Positions 8,248 to 26,100 of a stretch of DNA of 64,000 bases are shown here, one piece after another. The notes under the pieces are model-generated. The model was given only the letters and a program-made list of their open reading frames with translations. It was not told the origin of the DNA and did not search any database. The stretch's first letter is position 1. Each line of letters starts with the position of its first letter. The position numbers and the translations under genes are program-made. The stretch covers positions 111,223,548-111,287,547 of the forward strand of contig OZ024744.1 of the NCBI GenBank assembly GCA_964016885.1, written 5' to 3'. This stretch comes from Eledone cirrhosa (Eukaryota; Mollusca; Cephalopoda; Octopoda; Eledonidae).

Positions 8248-10070
8248 TCTCACCCCACTCCATCTCTTGTACACATCTACACACCTATACTCCTGGATTT
8301 CTACCAGCACCATTACCAACACTACTATCACCAACAACAACACAACCACACTACCACCACCACCGACACCAACACTACTACAATACTACCACCAACACTA
8401 CTACAATACTACCACCTACACTACTACACAACTACCACCAATACCAACACAACCACACTACCACCGACACCAACACTACTACATTACTACCACCAACGCT
8501 ACTACAATACTACCACCTACACTACTACACTACTATCACCAACACCAACACAACCACACTACCACCACCACCGACAGCAACACTACTACATTACTACCAC
8601 CAACACTACTACAATACTACCACCTACACTACTACACAACTACCACCAATACCAACACAACCACACTACCACCACCACCACCACCAACACTACTACATTA
8701 CTACCACCAACACTACTACAATACTACCACCTACACTACAACACTGCTATCACCAACACCAACACAACCACACTACCACCAACACCAACACTACTACACT
8801 ACTACCACCAATACCAACACAACCACACTACCACCAACACCAACACTACTACATTACTACCACCAACACGACTACAATACTGCCACCTACACTACTACTC
8901 TACTATCACCAACACCAACACAACCACACTACCACCAACACCAACACTACTACATTACTACCACCAACACTACTACAATACTGCCACCTACACTACTACA
9001 CTACTTCCACCAATACCAACACAACCACACTACCACCACCACCAACACAAACACTACTACATTACTACCACCAACACTACTACAATACTACCATCTACAC
9101 TACTACACTACTATCACCAACACCAACACAACCACACTACCACCACCACCGACACCAACACTACTACATTACTACCACCAACACTACTACAATACAACCA
9201 CCTACACTACTACACAACTACCACCAATACCAACACAAACCACACTACCACCACCACCGACACCAACACTACTACATTACTACCACCAACGCTACTACAA
9301 TACAACCACCTACACTACTACACTACTACCACCAATACCAACACAAACCACACTACCACCACCACCGACACCAACACTACTACATTACTACCACCAACAC
9401 TACTACAATACTACCACCTACACTACTACACAACTACAACCAATACCAACACAAACCACACTACCACCACCACCGACACCAACACTACTACATTACTACC
9501 ACCAACGCTACTACAATACAACCAGCTACACTACTACACAACTACCACCAATACCAACACAAACCACACTACCAACACCACCGACACCAACACTACTACA
9601 TTACTACCACTAACACTACAAGAATACTACCACCTACACTACTACACAACTATCTCCAATACCAACACAAACCACACTACCACCACCACCGACACCAACA
9701 CTACTACATTACAACCACCAACACGACTACAATACTGCCACCTACACTACTACACAACTACCACCAATACCAACACAAACCACACTACCACCACCACCGA
9801 CACCAACACTACTACATTACTACCACCAACGCTACTACAATACAACCACCTACACTACTACACAACTACCACCAATACCAACACAAACCACACTACCACC
9901 ACCACCGACACCAACACTACTACATTACTACCACCAACGCTACTACAATACTACCACCTACACTACTACACTACTACCACCAATACCAACACGACCACAC
10001 TACCACCACAACGAACACCAACACTACTACATTACTGCCACCAACACTACTACAATACTACCACCTACAC
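8248..10070 (+). repeat. A/C/T trinucleotide-type edge of the main array, with 108-bp higher-order period
   Basis: Made of ACC, ACT, ACA, CAA and TAC triplets with hardly any G. The marker CCGACACCAACACTACTACA recurs with G at 9151, 9259, 9367, 9475, 9583, 9691, 9799 and 9907: an exact 108-bp period (9 x 12). Left of 9151 the same markers occur with looser spacing (101-108 bp). A 457-codon plus frame (8240-9613; Thr, Pro, Tyr and His-rich) is a by-product of the triplet structure. Confidence 0.92.
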
Positions 10071-12000
10071 TACACAAACACTACTACAATACTACCAACA
10101 CTACCACCAACAGTACCACCAACACTACCACTAACACTACTACCAACACTACTACCAACACTACCACCAACATTATTACCAACACTACTACCAACACTAC
10201 CACCAACACTACAACCAACACTACCACCAACAGTACTAGCAACACTACCACCAACAGTACTGCCAACACTACCACCAACATTACTACCAACACTACTACC
10301 AACTCTACTACCCACACTACCACCAACACTACTACCAACACTACCACCAACACTACCACCAACACTACCACCATCACTACCACCAACACTATTACCAACA
10401 CTACCACCAACACTACTACCAACACTACCACCAACACCACTACCAACACAACTACCAACACTACTACCAACACTACTACCAACACTACTACCAACACTAC
10501 TGCCAACACTACCACCAATACTACCACCAACACTACTACCAGCACTACTACCAACACTACCTCCAATAACACCACCAACACTACCACCAACACTACTACC
10601 AACACTACTACCAACACTACCACCAACACTACTACCAACACTACTAACAACACTACTAACAACAATACCACCAACACTACTACCAACACTACTACCAACA
10701 CTACCACCAACACTACCACCAACACTACCACCAACACTACTACCAACACTACCACCAACACTACCACCAACGCTACCACCAACACTACCACCAACAATAC
10801 CACCAACACTACTACCAATACTACTACCAACACTACTACCAACACTACCACCAACACTACCACCAACGCTACCACCAACACTACTACCAACACTACTAAC
10901 AACACTACTACCAACACTACCACCATCACTACCACCAATATTACTACCAACACTACTACCAACACTACTACCAACACTACCACCAACACTACTACCAACA
11001 CTACTACCAATACTACTACCAAGACTACCACCAACACTACCACCAACACTACTACCAACACTACTACCAACACTACCACCAACACTACTACCAACACTAC
11101 TACCAACACTACTACCAACACTACTACCAACACTACCACCAACACTACTACCAACACTACCACCAATAATACTACCAAAACTACCACCAACACTACCACT
11201 AACACTACCACCAACACTACCACCAACACTACCACCATCACTACTACCAACACTACTACCAACACTAACAAAGACACTACCACCAACACTACTACCAACA
11301 CTACTACCAACACCACTACCAACACTACCACCAACACTGCTAACAACACTACTAACAACAATACCACCAACACTACTACCAACACTACTACCAACACTAC
11401 CACCAACACTACCACCAAAACTACCACCAACACTACTACCAACACTACCACCAACACTACCACCAACACTACCACCAACACTACCACCAACAATACCACC
11501 AACACTACTACCAACACTACTACTAACACTACTACCAACACTACCACCAACACTACCACCAACACTACCACCCACACTACTACCAACACTACTACCAACA
11601 CTACTACCAACACTACCACCATCACTACCACCAATATTACTACCAACACTACTACCAACACTAGTACCAACACTACCACCAACACTACTATCAACACTAC
11701 TACCAACACTACTAACAACACTACCACCAACACTACCACCAACACTACCACCAACACTACCACCAACACTACCACCAACACTACCACCAATACTACTACC
11801 AACACTACTACAAACACAACCACTAACACTACTACCAATACTACCACCAACACTACTACCAACACTACTACCAACAGTACTACCAACACTACTACCAACA
11901 CTACTACCAACACTACTACTAACGCTACTACCAACACTACTACCAACACTACCACCAACACTACTAACACCATTACTACTACCAACACTACCACCAACAC
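10071..12000 (+). repeat. 12-bp minisatellite, left-edge variant (ACC-rich, no CCC units)
   Basis: Core ACCAACACTACT with many units ending ACC (ACCAACACTACC). The CCCAACACTACT variant common further right is absent. Sporadic base changes (ATCACTACCACC, AATATT, AACAAT) act as landmarks. A CATCACTACCACCAATATTA phrase occurs near 10924 and 11620, showing internal duplication. The end has a CTACACTAACACTACCACTA phrase at about 12001. Confidence 0.93.
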
Positions 12001-15000
12001 TACACTAACACTACCACTAACACTACTACCAACACTACTACCAACACTACTACCAACACTACTACCAACACTACCACCAACACTACCACCAACACTACTA
12101 CCAACACTACCACCAACACTACCACCAACACTACTACCAACACTACTACCAACACTACTACCAACACTACTCCCAACACTACTACCAACACTACTACCAA
12201 CACTACTCCCAACACTACTCCCAACACTACTACCAACACTACTACCAACACTACTACCAACACTACCACCAACACTACTACCAACACTACTCCCAACACT
12301 ACTCCCAACACTACCACCAACACTACTCCCAACACTACTCCCAACACTACTACCAACACTACTACCAACACTACTCCCAACACTACCACCAACACTACTC
12401 CCAACACTACTCCCAACACTACTACCAACACTACTACCAACACTACTCCCAACACTACCACCAACACTACTACCAACACTACTACCAACACTACTACCAA
12501 CACTACTCCCAACACTACTCCCAACACTACTACCAACACTACTACCAACACTACTCCCAACACTACTCCCAACACTACTACCAACACTACTACCAACACT
12601 ACTCCCAACACTACCACCAACACTACTACCAACACTACTCCCAACACTACCACCAACACTACTACCAACACTACTCCAACACTACTCCCAACACTACTAC
12701 CAACACTACCACCAACACTACTACCAACACTACTACCAACACTACCACCAACACTACTCCCAACACTACTCCCAACACTACTCCCAACACTACTACCAAC
12801 ACTACTACCAACACTACTCCCAACACTACTACCAACACTACTCCCAACACTACTCCCAACACTACTACCAACACTACTACCAACACTACTCCCAACACTA
12901 CCACCAACATTACTACCAACACTACTCCCAACACTACCACCAACACTACTACCAACACTACTCCCAACACTACTCCCAACACTACTACCAACACTACTAC
13001 CAACACTACTCCCAACACTACCACCAACACTACTTCCAACACTACTACCAACACTACCACCAACACTACTCCCAACACTACTACCAACACTACTACCAAC
13101 ACTACTCCCAACACTACTCCCAACACTACTACCAACACTACTACCAACACTACTCCCAACACTACCACCAACACTACTACCAACACTACTTCCAACACTA
13201 CTACCAACACTACCACCAACACTACTCCCAACACTACTCCCAACACTACTCCCAACACTACTACCAACACTACTCCCAACACTACTCCCAACACTACTAC
13301 CAACACTACTACCAACACTACTACCAACACTACCACCAACACTACTACCAACACTACTCCCAACACTACTCCCAACACTACTACCAACACTACTACCAAC
13401 ACTACTACCAACACTACCACCAACACTACTACCAACACTACTCCCAACACTACCACCAACACTACTACCAACACGACTACCAACACTACTCCCAACACTA
13501 CTCCCAACACTACTACCAACACTACTACCAACACTACTACCAACACTACTCCCAACACTGCTCCCAACACTACCACCAACACTACTACCAACACTACTAC
13601 CAACACTGCTACCAACACTACTACCAACACTACTACCAACACTACTCCCAACACTACTACCAACACTACTACCAACACTACTACCAACACTACTACCAAC
13701 ACTACTACCAACACTACTCCCAACACTACTCCCAACACTACTACCAACACTACTACCAACACTACTACCAACACTACTCCCAACACTACTACCAACACTA
13801 TTCCCAACACTACTCCCAACACTACTCCCAACACTACTACCAACACTACTACCAACACTACTACCAACACTACTCCCAACACTACTACCAACACTACTAC
13901 CAACACTACTACCAACACTACTACCAACACTACTCCCAACACTACTCCCAACACTACTACCAACACTACTACCAACACTACTCCCAACACTACTCCCAAC
14001 ACTACTACCAACACTACTCCCAACACTACTCCCAACACTACTACCAACACTACTCCCAACACTACTCCCAACACTACTACCAACACTGCCACCAACACTA
14101 CTACCAACACTACTCCCAACACTACCACCAACACTACCACCAACACTACCACCAACACTACTACCAACACTACCAATAACACTACTCCCAACACTACTAC
14201 CAACACTACTACCAACACTACTATCAACACTGCTACCAACACTACTACCAACACTACTACCAACACTACTCCCAACACTACTACCAACACTACTCCTAAC
14301 ACTACTCCCAACACTACTACCAACACTACCACCAACACTACTACCAACACTACTCCCAACACTACTCCCAACACTACTACCAACAATACTCCCAACACTA
14401 CTCCCAACACTACTACCAACACTACTCCCAACACTACTACCAACACTACTACCAACAATACTCCCAACACTACTCCCAACACTACTCCCAACACTACTAC
14501 CAACAATACTCCCAACACTACTCCCAACACTACTACCAACACTACTCCTAACACTACTCCCAACACTACTACCAACACTACTCCCAACACTACTACCAAC
14601 ACTACTCCCAACACTACTCCCAACACTACTACCAACACTACTCCCAACACTACTCCCAACACTACTACCAACAATACTCCCAACACTACTCCCAACACTA
14701 CCACCAACACTACTACCAACACTACTACCAATACTACTCCCAACACTACTCCCAACACTATTCCCAACACTACTACCAACACTACTACCAACACTACCAC
14801 CAACGCTACTACCAACACTACTACCAACACTACTCCCAACACTACTCCCAACACTACTACCAACACTACTACCAAAACTACCACCAACACTACTACCAAC
14901 ACTACTACCAACACTACTACCAACACTACTCCCAACACTACTACCAACACTACTCCCAACACTACTACCAACACTACTACCAACACTACTACCAACACTA

Positions 15001-15905
15001 CTACCAACACTACTACCAACACTACTCCCAACACTACTACCAACACTACTACCAACACTACTCCCAACACTACTACCAACACTACTACCAACACTACTCC
15101 CAACACTACTACCAACACTACTACCAACACTACTACCAACACTAATACCAGCACTACTCCCAACACTACTCCCAACACTACTACCAACACTACTACCAAC
15201 ACTACTACCAACACTACAACCAACACTACTACCAAAACTACCACCAACACTACTCCCAACACTACTCCCAACACTACTCCCAACACTACTCCCAACACTA
15301 CTACCAACACTACTCCAAACACTACTACCAACACTACTCCCAACACTACTACCAACACTACTCCCAACACTACTACCAACACTACTACCAACACTACTCC
15401 CAACACTACTACCAACACTACTACCAACACTACTCCCAACACTACTACCAACACTACTCCCAACACTACTCCCAACACTACCACCAACACTACTACCAAC
15501 ACTACTACCAATACTACTCCCAACACTACTCCCAACACTATTCCCAACACTACTCCCAACACTACTACCAACACTACTCCCAACACTACTCCCAACACTA
15601 CCACCAACACTACTACCAACACTACTACCAACACTACCACCAACACTACTACCAACACTACTACCAACACTACTACCAACACTACTCCCAACACTACTCC
15701 CAACACTACTACCAACACTACTACCAAAACTACCACCAACACTACTACCAACACTACTACCAACACTACTACCAACACTACTACCAACACTACTACCAAC
15801 ACTACTCCCAACACTACCACCAACACTACTACCAACACTACTACCAACACTACTACCAACACTACTACCAACACTACTCCCAACACTACTACCAAAATTA
15901 CTACC
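12001..15905 (+). repeat. 12-bp minisatellite, core variant (mixed ACC/CCC units)
   Basis: Core ACCAACACTACT alternating with CCCAACACTACT in an irregular, binary-looking order; units ending ACC are rarer than on the left edge. Register is almost unbroken for 3.9 kb, with one slip near 12671. On the minus strand this gives endless Val-Val-Leu-Val and Val-Val-Leu-Gly codons. Confidence 0.94.
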
Positions 15906-17640
15906 ACCAACGCTACTACAATACTACCACTTACACTACTACACTACTACCACCAATACCAACACGACCACACTACCACCACAACGAACACCAACACTAC
16001 TACATTACTGCCACCAACACTACTACAATACTACCACCTACACTACACAAACACTACTACAATACTACCAACACTACCACCAACAGTACCACCAACACTA
16101 CCACCAACATTATTACCAACACTACAACCAACACTACCAGCAACAGTACTAGCAACACTACCACCAACAGTACTGCCAACACTACCACCAACACTACTAC
16201 CAACACTACTACCAACTTTACTACCCACACTACCACCAACACTACTACCAACACTACCACCAACACTACCACCAACACTACCACCATCACTACCACCAAC
16301 ACTATTACCAACACTACCACCAACACTACTACCAACACTACCACCAACACCACTACCAACACAACTACCAACACAACTACCAACACTACTACCAACACTA
16401 CTGCCAACACTACCACCAATACTACCACCAACACTACTACCAGCACTACTACCATCACTACCTCCAATAACACCACCAACACTACCACCAACACTACTAC
16501 CAACACTACTACCAACACTACCACCAACACTACTACCAACACTACTAACAACACTACTAACAACAATACCACCAACACTACTACCAACACTACTACCAAC
16601 ACTACCACAAACACTACCACCAACACTACCACCAACACTACTACCAACACTACCACCAACACTACCACCAACGCTACCACCAACACTACCACCAACAATA
16701 CCACCAACACTACTACCAATACTACTACCAACACTACTACCAACACTACCACCAACACTACCACCAACGCTACCACCAACACTACTACCAACACTACTAA
16801 CAACACTACTACCAACACTACCACCATCACTACCACCAATATTACTACCAACACTACTACCAACACTACTACCAACACTACCACCAACACTACTACCAAC
16901 ACTACTACCAACACTACTACCAAGACTACCACCAACACTACCACCAACACTACTACCAACACTACTACCAACACTACCACCAACACTACTACCAACACTA
17001 CTACCAACACTACTACCAACACTACTACCAACACTACCACCAACACTACTACCAACACTACCACCAATAATACTACCAAAACTACCACCAACACTACCAC
17101 TAACACTACCACCAACACTACCACCAACACTACCACCATCACTACTACCAACACTACCACCAACACTACTACCAACACTACTACCAACACCACTACCAAC
17201 ACTACCACCAACACTACTAACAACACTACTAACAACAATACCACCAACACTACTACCAACACTACTACCAACACTACCACCAACACTACCACCAAAACTA
17301 CCACCAACACTACTACCAACACTACCACCAACACTACCACCAACACTACCACCAACACTACCACCAACAATACCACCAACACTACTACCACACTACTACT
17401 AACACTACTACCAACACTACCACCAACACTACCACCAACACTACCACCCACACTACTACCAACACTACTACCAACACTACTACCAACACTACCACCATCA
17501 CTACCACCAATATTACTACCAACACTACTACCAACACTAGTACCAACACTACCACCAACACTACTATCAACACTACTACCAACACTACTAACAACACTAC
17601 CACCAACACTACCACCAACACTACCACCAACACTACCAAC
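15906..17640 (+). repeat. Second copy of the left-edge block (9.93-11.76 kb)
   Basis: Starts within the 108-bp-type sequence (CGCTACTACAATACTACCAC, as at about 9937) and follows the same landmarks in the same order: ACACGACCACACTACCACCA, TACACTACACAAACACTAC, AACATTATTACC, CAACAGTACTAGC, and finally AACACTAGTACC with ACTATCAACACT near 17540-17570. The spacing to the original is about 5.97 kb, with small unit deletions. It splits the ACC/CCC core array in two. Confidence 0.9.
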
Positions 17641-20160
17641 ACTACTACCAACACTACTACCAACACTACTCCCAACACTACTCCCAACACTACTACCAAC
17701 ACTACTACCAACACTACTACCAACACTACTCCCAACACTACTACCAACACTATTCCCAACACTACTCCCAACACTACTCCCAACACTACTACCAACACTA
17801 CTACCAACACTACTACCAACACTACTCCCAACACTACTACCAACACTACTACCAACACTACTACCAACACTACTACCAACACTACTCCCAACACTACTCC
17901 CAACACTACTACCAACACTACTACCAACACTACTCCCAACACTACTACCAACACTACTACCAACACTACTACCAACACTACTCCCAACACTACTACCAAC
18001 ACTACTACCAACACTACTACCAACACTACTACCAACACTACTACCAACACTACTACCAACACTACTCCCAACACTACTCCCAACACTACTACCAACACTA
18101 CTCCCAACACTACTCCCAACACTACTACCAACACTACTCCCAACACTACTCCCAACACTACTACCAACACTACTACCAACACTACTACCAACACTACTAC
18201 CAACACTACTACCAACACTACTACCAACACTACTACCAACACTACTACCAACACTACTACCAACACTACTACCAACACTACTACCAACACTACTACCAAC
18301 ACTACTACCAACACTACTACCAACACTACTACCAACACTACTACCAACACTACTACCAACACTACTACCAACACTACTACCAACACTACTCCCAACACTA
18401 CTACCAACACTACTACCAACACTACTACCAACACTACTACCAACACTACTACCAACACTACTACCAACACTACTACCAACACTACTACCAACACTACTAC
18501 CAACACTACTACCAACACTACTACCAACACTACTACCAACACTACTACCAACACTACTACCAACACTACTACCAACACTACTACCAACACTACTCCCAAC
18601 ACTACTACCAACACTACTACCAACACTACTACCAACACTACTACCAACACTACTACCAACACTACTACCAACACTACTACCAACACTACTACCAACACTA
18701 CTACCAACACTACTACCAACACTACTACCAACACTACTACCAACACTACTCCCAACACTACTCCCAACACTACTACCAACACTACTCCCAACACTACTAC
18801 CAACACTACTCCCAACACTACTACCAACACTACTACCAACACTACTACCAACACTACTACCAACACTACTACCAACACTACTACCAACACTACTACCAAC
18901 ACTACTACCAACACTACTACCCAACACTACTACCAACACTACTACCAACACTACTACCAACACTACTACCAACACTACTACCAACACTACTACCAACACT
19001 ACTACCAACACTACTACCAACACTACTACCAACACTACTACCAACACTACTCCCAACACTACTACCAACACTACTACCAACACTACTACCAACACTACTC
19101 CCAACACTACTACCAACACTACTACCAACACTACTCCCAACACTACTACCAACACTACTACCAACACTACTACCAACACTACTACCAACACTACTACCAA
19201 CACTACTACCAACACTACTACCAACACTACTACACCAACACTACTCCCAACACTACTACCAACACTACTACCAAACACTACTACCAACACTACTCCCAAC
19301 ACTACTACCAACACTACTACCAACACTACTACCAACACTACTACTAACGCTACTACCAACAGCTACTACCAACACTACTCCCAACACTACTCCCAACACT
19401 ACTACCAACACTACTCCCAACACTACTCCCAACACTACTCCAACACTACTACCAACACTACTACCAACACTACTACCAACAATACTCCCAACACTACTCC
19501 CAACACTACTACCAACACTACTACCAACACTACTCCCAACACTACTACCAACACTACTACCAACACTACTACCAACACTACTACCAACACTACTACCAAC
19601 ACTACTACCAACACTACTCCCAACACTACTCCCAACACTACTACCAACACTATCCCAACACTACTCCCAACACTACTCCCAACACTACTACAACACTACT
19701 ACCAACACTACTACCAACACTACTCCCAACACTACTACCAACACTACTACCAACACTACCTACCAACACTACTACCAACACTACTCCCAACACTACTCCC
19801 AACACTACTACCAACACTACTACCAACACTACTCCCAACACTACTACCAACACTACTACCAACACTACTCCCAACACTACTACCAACACTACTACCAACA
19901 CTACTACCAACACTACTACCAACACTACTACCAACACTACTACCAACACTACTACCAACACTACTACCAACACTACTCCCAACACTACTACCAACACTAC
20001 TACCAACACTACTACCAACACTACTCCCAACACTACTACCAACACTACTACCAACACTACTCCCAACACTACTCCCAACACTACTACCAACACTGCTACC
20101 AACACTACTACCAAAACTACTACCAACACTACTCCCAACACTACTCCCAACACTACTACC
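17641..20160 (+). repeat. 12-bp minisatellite, most homogeneous stretch
   Basis: Long runs of pure ACCAACACTACT units, for example about 18166-18388, 18393-18590 and 18600-18745, interrupted only by isolated CCC units. A single extra C near 18920 and other slips from 19230 onward shift the register. Homogeneity suggests recent local expansion. Confidence 0.93.
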
Positions 20161-23100
20161 ACACTGCCACCACACTACTCCAACACTACCACCAACACTA
20201 CTACCAACACTACTACCAACACTACTACCAAAACTACTACCAACACTACTCCCAACACTACTCCCAACACTACTACCAACACTACTACCAACACTACTCC
20301 AACACTACCACCACACTACCACCAACACTAACACCAACACTACTACCAACACTACTCCCAACACACTCCAACACTACCACCAACACTACCACCCAACACT
20401 AACACCAACACTACTACCAACACTACTCCCAACACTACTCCCAACACTACTACCAACACTACTCCAACACTACTACCAACACTACTACCAACACTACTCC
20501 CAACACTACTCCCAACACTACTCCCAACACTACTACCAACACTACTACCAACACTACTCCCAACACTACTACCAACACTACCCACCAACACTACTCCCAA
20601 CACTACTCCCAACACTACTCCCAACACTACTACCAACACTACTACCAACACTACTACCAACACTACTCCCAACACACTCCACACTACTACCAACACTACT
20701 ACAACACCTCCAACACTACCACCAACACTACACCAACACTACTCCCAACACTACTACCCAACACTACTACCAACACTACTACCAACACTACTCCCAACAC
20801 TACTACCAACACTACTACCAACACTACTACCAACACACTACCAACACTACTACCAACACTACTCCCAACACTACTACCAACACTACTACCAACACTACTA
20901 CCAACACTACCACCAACACTACTACCACACACACCACACTACTACCAACACTACTACCAACACTACTACCAACACTACTCCCAACACTACTACCAACACT
21001 ACAACCAACACTACTACCAACACAACCCCCCAACACTACTCCAACACTACCACCAACACTACTACCAACACTACTATCAACACTACTACCAACACTACCA
21101 CCAACACTACTACCAACACTACTCCCAACACAACTCCCAACACTACTACCAACACTACTACCAACACTACTCCCAACACTACACCCAACACTACTCCCAA
21201 CACTACTACCAACACTACCACCAACACTACTCCCAACACTACTACCAACACTACTATCAACACTACTACCAACACTACCACCAACACTACAACCAAACCA
21301 AACTACCCAACACTACTCCCAACACTACTACCAACACTACTACCAACACTACTCCCAACACTACTACCAACACTACTACCACACTACACCAACACTACTA
21401 CCAACACTATTACCAACACTACTCCCACACTACTACCAACACTACTACCAACACTACTACCAACACTACCACCAACACTACTCCCAACACTACTCCCAAC
21501 ACTACTACCAACACTACTACCAACACTACTCACCAACACTACTACCAACACTACTACCAACACTACCACCAACACTACTACCAACACTACTACCAACACT
21601 ACTCCCAACACTACTACCAACAGTACTACCAACACTACTCCCAACACTACTACCAACACTACTACCAACACTACTACCAACACTACTACCAACACTATTA
21701 CCAACACTACTCCAACACTACTCCCAACACTACTCCCAACACTACAACCAACACTACTACCAACACTACTACCAATACTACTCCCAACACTACTCCCAAC
21801 ACTACCCCAACACTACTACCAACACTACTACCAACAATACCACCAACACTACTACCAGCACTACTACCAACACTACTCCCAACACTACTCCCAACACTAC
21901 TACCAACACTACTACCAACTCCACCAACACTACTACCACACTACTACCAACACTACTACCAACACTACTACCAACACAACTACCAACACTACCACCAACA
22001 CTACTCCCAACACTACTACCAACACTACTACCAACACTACTCCCAACACTACTACCAACACTACTACCAACACTACTCCCAACACTACTACCAACACTAC
22101 TACCAACACTACTACCAACACTACTACCCAACACTACTCCCAACACTACTCCCAACACTACTCCCAACACTACTACCAACACTACTACCAACACTACTAC
22201 CAACACTACTACCAACATACTACCAACACTACCACCAACACTACTACCAACACTACTCCCAACACTACTCCCAACACTACTACCAACACTACTACCAACA
22301 CTACTACCAACACTACTACCAACACTACTACCAAAACTACCACCAACACTACTCCCAACACTACTCCCAACACTACTCCCAACACTACTACCAACACAAC
22401 TACCAACACTACTACCAACACTACTACCAACACTACTACCAACACTACTACCCAACACTACTACCAACACTACTCCCAACACTACTCCAACACTACTACC
22501 AACACTACTACCAACACTACTACCAACACTACTCCCAACACTACTACCAACACTACTACCAACACTACTCCCAACACTACTACCAACACTACTACCAACA
22601 CTACTCCCAACACTACTACCAACACTACTACCAACACTACTACCAACACTACTACCAACACTACTACCAACACTACTACCAACACTACTACCAACACTAC
22701 TCCCAACACTACTACCAACACTACTACCAACACTACTACCAACACTACTACCAACACTACTACCAACACTACTCCCAACACTACTACCAACACTACTACC
22801 AACACTACTACCAACACTACTACCAACGCTACTACCAACACTACTACCAACACTACTCCCAACACTACTCCCAACACTACTACCAACACTACTCCCAACA
22901 CTACTCCCAACACTACTACCAACACTACTACCAACACTACTACCAACACTACTACCAACACTACTCCCAACACTACTCCCAACACTACTACCAACACTAC
23001 TACCAACACTACTCCCAACACTACTACCAACACTACTACCAACACTACTACCAACACTACTACCAACACTACTACCAACACTACTACCAACACTACTCCC

Positions 23101-26100
23101 AACACTACTCCCAACACTACTACCAACACTACTCCCAACACTACTCCCAAACACTACTCCCAACACTACTACCAACACTACTACCAACACTACCAACACT
23201 ACTCCCACACTACTACCAACACTACTACCAACACTACTACCAACACTACTACCAACACTACTCCCAACACTACTCCCAACACTACTACCAACACTACTAC
23301 CAACACTACTCCCAACACTACTACCAACACTACTACCAACACTACTCCCAACACTACTACCAACACTACTACCAACACTACTACCAACACTACTACCAAC
23401 ACTACTACCAACACTACCTACCAACACTACTACCAACACTACTACCAACACTACTCCCAACACTACTACCAACACTACTACCAACACTACAACCAACACT
23501 ACTCACCAACACTACTACCAACACTACTACCAACACTACCCAACACTACTCCCAACACTACTACCAACACTACTACCAACACTACTACCAAAACTACTAC
23601 CAACACTACTCCCAACACTACTCCCAACACTACTACCAACACTGCCACCAACACTACTCCAACACTACCACCAACACTACTACCAACACACTACCAACCT
23701 ACACCAACACTACTACCAACACTACTCCCAACACTACTCCCAACACTACTACCAACACTACTACCAACACTACTCCCAACACTACCACCAACACTACCAA
23801 CCACACTAACACCAACAACTACTACCAACACTACTACCAACACTACTCCCAACACTACCACCCCAACACTACCCACCAACACTACACCACACTACTACCA
23901 ACACTACTCCCAACACTACTCCCAACACTACTACCAACACTACTCCCCAACACTACTACCAACACTACTACCAACACTACTCCCAACACTACTCCCAACA
24001 CTACACACAACCACACTACCCAACACTACTACCAACACTACTCCCAACACTACTACCAACACTACCTCACCAACACTACTCCCAACACTACTCCCAACCA
24101 CTACCCAACCTACCAACACTACTACCAACACTCAACACTACCTACCCAACCCTACAACCCAACACCTCCACACTACTACCAACACTACACCAACACTACT
24201 ACCAACACTACCACTCACTACAACCACACTACTCCCAACACTACACTACCCACACTACCACAACACACTACCTACACTACACCCAACACTACACCAACAC
24301 TACTACCAACACTACTACCAACACTACTCCCAACACAACCTACAACCACACTACCCCAACACTACTACCAACACTACACCACACACTACAACACCAACCC
24401 ACTACTACCAACACTACTACCACACTACCCACAACCCACCTACTCCCAACACTACTACCAACACTACTACCAACACCTACCTCACCAACACTACTACCAC
24501 ACACTACACCAACACTACTACCAACACTACTACCACACCACCAACACTACTACCAACACTACTACCACACTACCACCAACACTACTACCAACACTACTAC
24601 CAACACTACCACTACCAACACTAACACTACACCAACACTACTACCAACACTACTCCAACACTACTACCAACACTACTACCCAACACTACTCACACTACCA
24701 ACACTACCAACACTACCACCAACACTACTACCAACACTACTACCAACACTACTACCCAACACTACTACCAACACTACTACCAACACTACTCCCAACACTA
24801 CTACCACACTCACCACACTACTACCAACACTACTACCAACACTACTAACCAACACCACACTACCAACCACACTACCCAACCCACTACCAACACTACAACC
24901 ACACTACCAACACTACCACCAACACTACTCCCAACACTACTCCCAACACTACTACCAACACTACTACCAACACTACTCCCCAACACTACTACCAACACTA
25001 CTACCAACACTACCACCCAACACTACTACCAACACTACTACCAACACTACTCCAACACTACTACCAACAGTACTACCAACACTACTCCCAACACTACTAC
25101 CAACACTACTACCAACACTACTACCAACACTACTACCAACACTATTACCAACACTACTCCCAACACTACTCCCAACACTACTACCCAACACTACACCAAC
25201 ACTACTACCCACACTACTACCAAATACAACTCCCCAACACTACTCCAACACTATCCCCAACACTACTACCAACACTACTACCAACCATACCACCACAACT
25301 ACCACACTACTACCAACACTACTCCCAACACTACACCCAACACTACTACCAACACTACTACCAAAACTACCACCAACACTACTACCAACACTACTACCAA
25401 CACTACTACCAACACTACTACCAACACTACTACCAACACTACCACCAACACTACTCCCAACACTACTACCAACACTACTACCAACACTACTCCAACACTA
25501 CTACCAACACTACTACCAACACTACACCAACACTACCAACACTACTACCAACACTACTACCAACACTACTACCAACACTACTCCCAACACTACTCCCCAA
25601 CACTACTCCCAACACTACTACCAACACTACTACCAACACTACTACCAACACTACTACCAACACTACTACCAACACTACCACCAACACTACTACCAACACT
25701 ACTCCCAACACTACTCCCAACACTACTACCAACACTACTACCAACACTACTACCAACACTACTACCAACACTACTACCAACACTACACCAACACTACTCC
25801 CAACACTACTCCCAACACTACTCCCAACACTACTACCAACACTACTACCAACACTACTCCCAACACTACTACCAACACTACTACCAACACTACTCCAACA
25901 CTACTACCAACACTACTCCCAACACTACTCCCAACACTACTACCAACACTACTACCAACACTACTACCAACACTACTCCCAACACTACTACCAACACTAC
26001 TACCAACACTACTCCCAACACTACTACCAACACTACTACCAACACTACTCCAACACTACTACCAACACTACTACCAACACTACTACCAACACTACCCCAA

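Noticed and set aside
8240..9613. 457-codon plus-strand frame rich in Thr, Pro, Tyr and His
   Set aside because: Starts in the last CT-repeat unit and runs through the 108-bp array; 108 is divisible by three, so the frame persists passively. No domain, signal or conserved non-repeat part.
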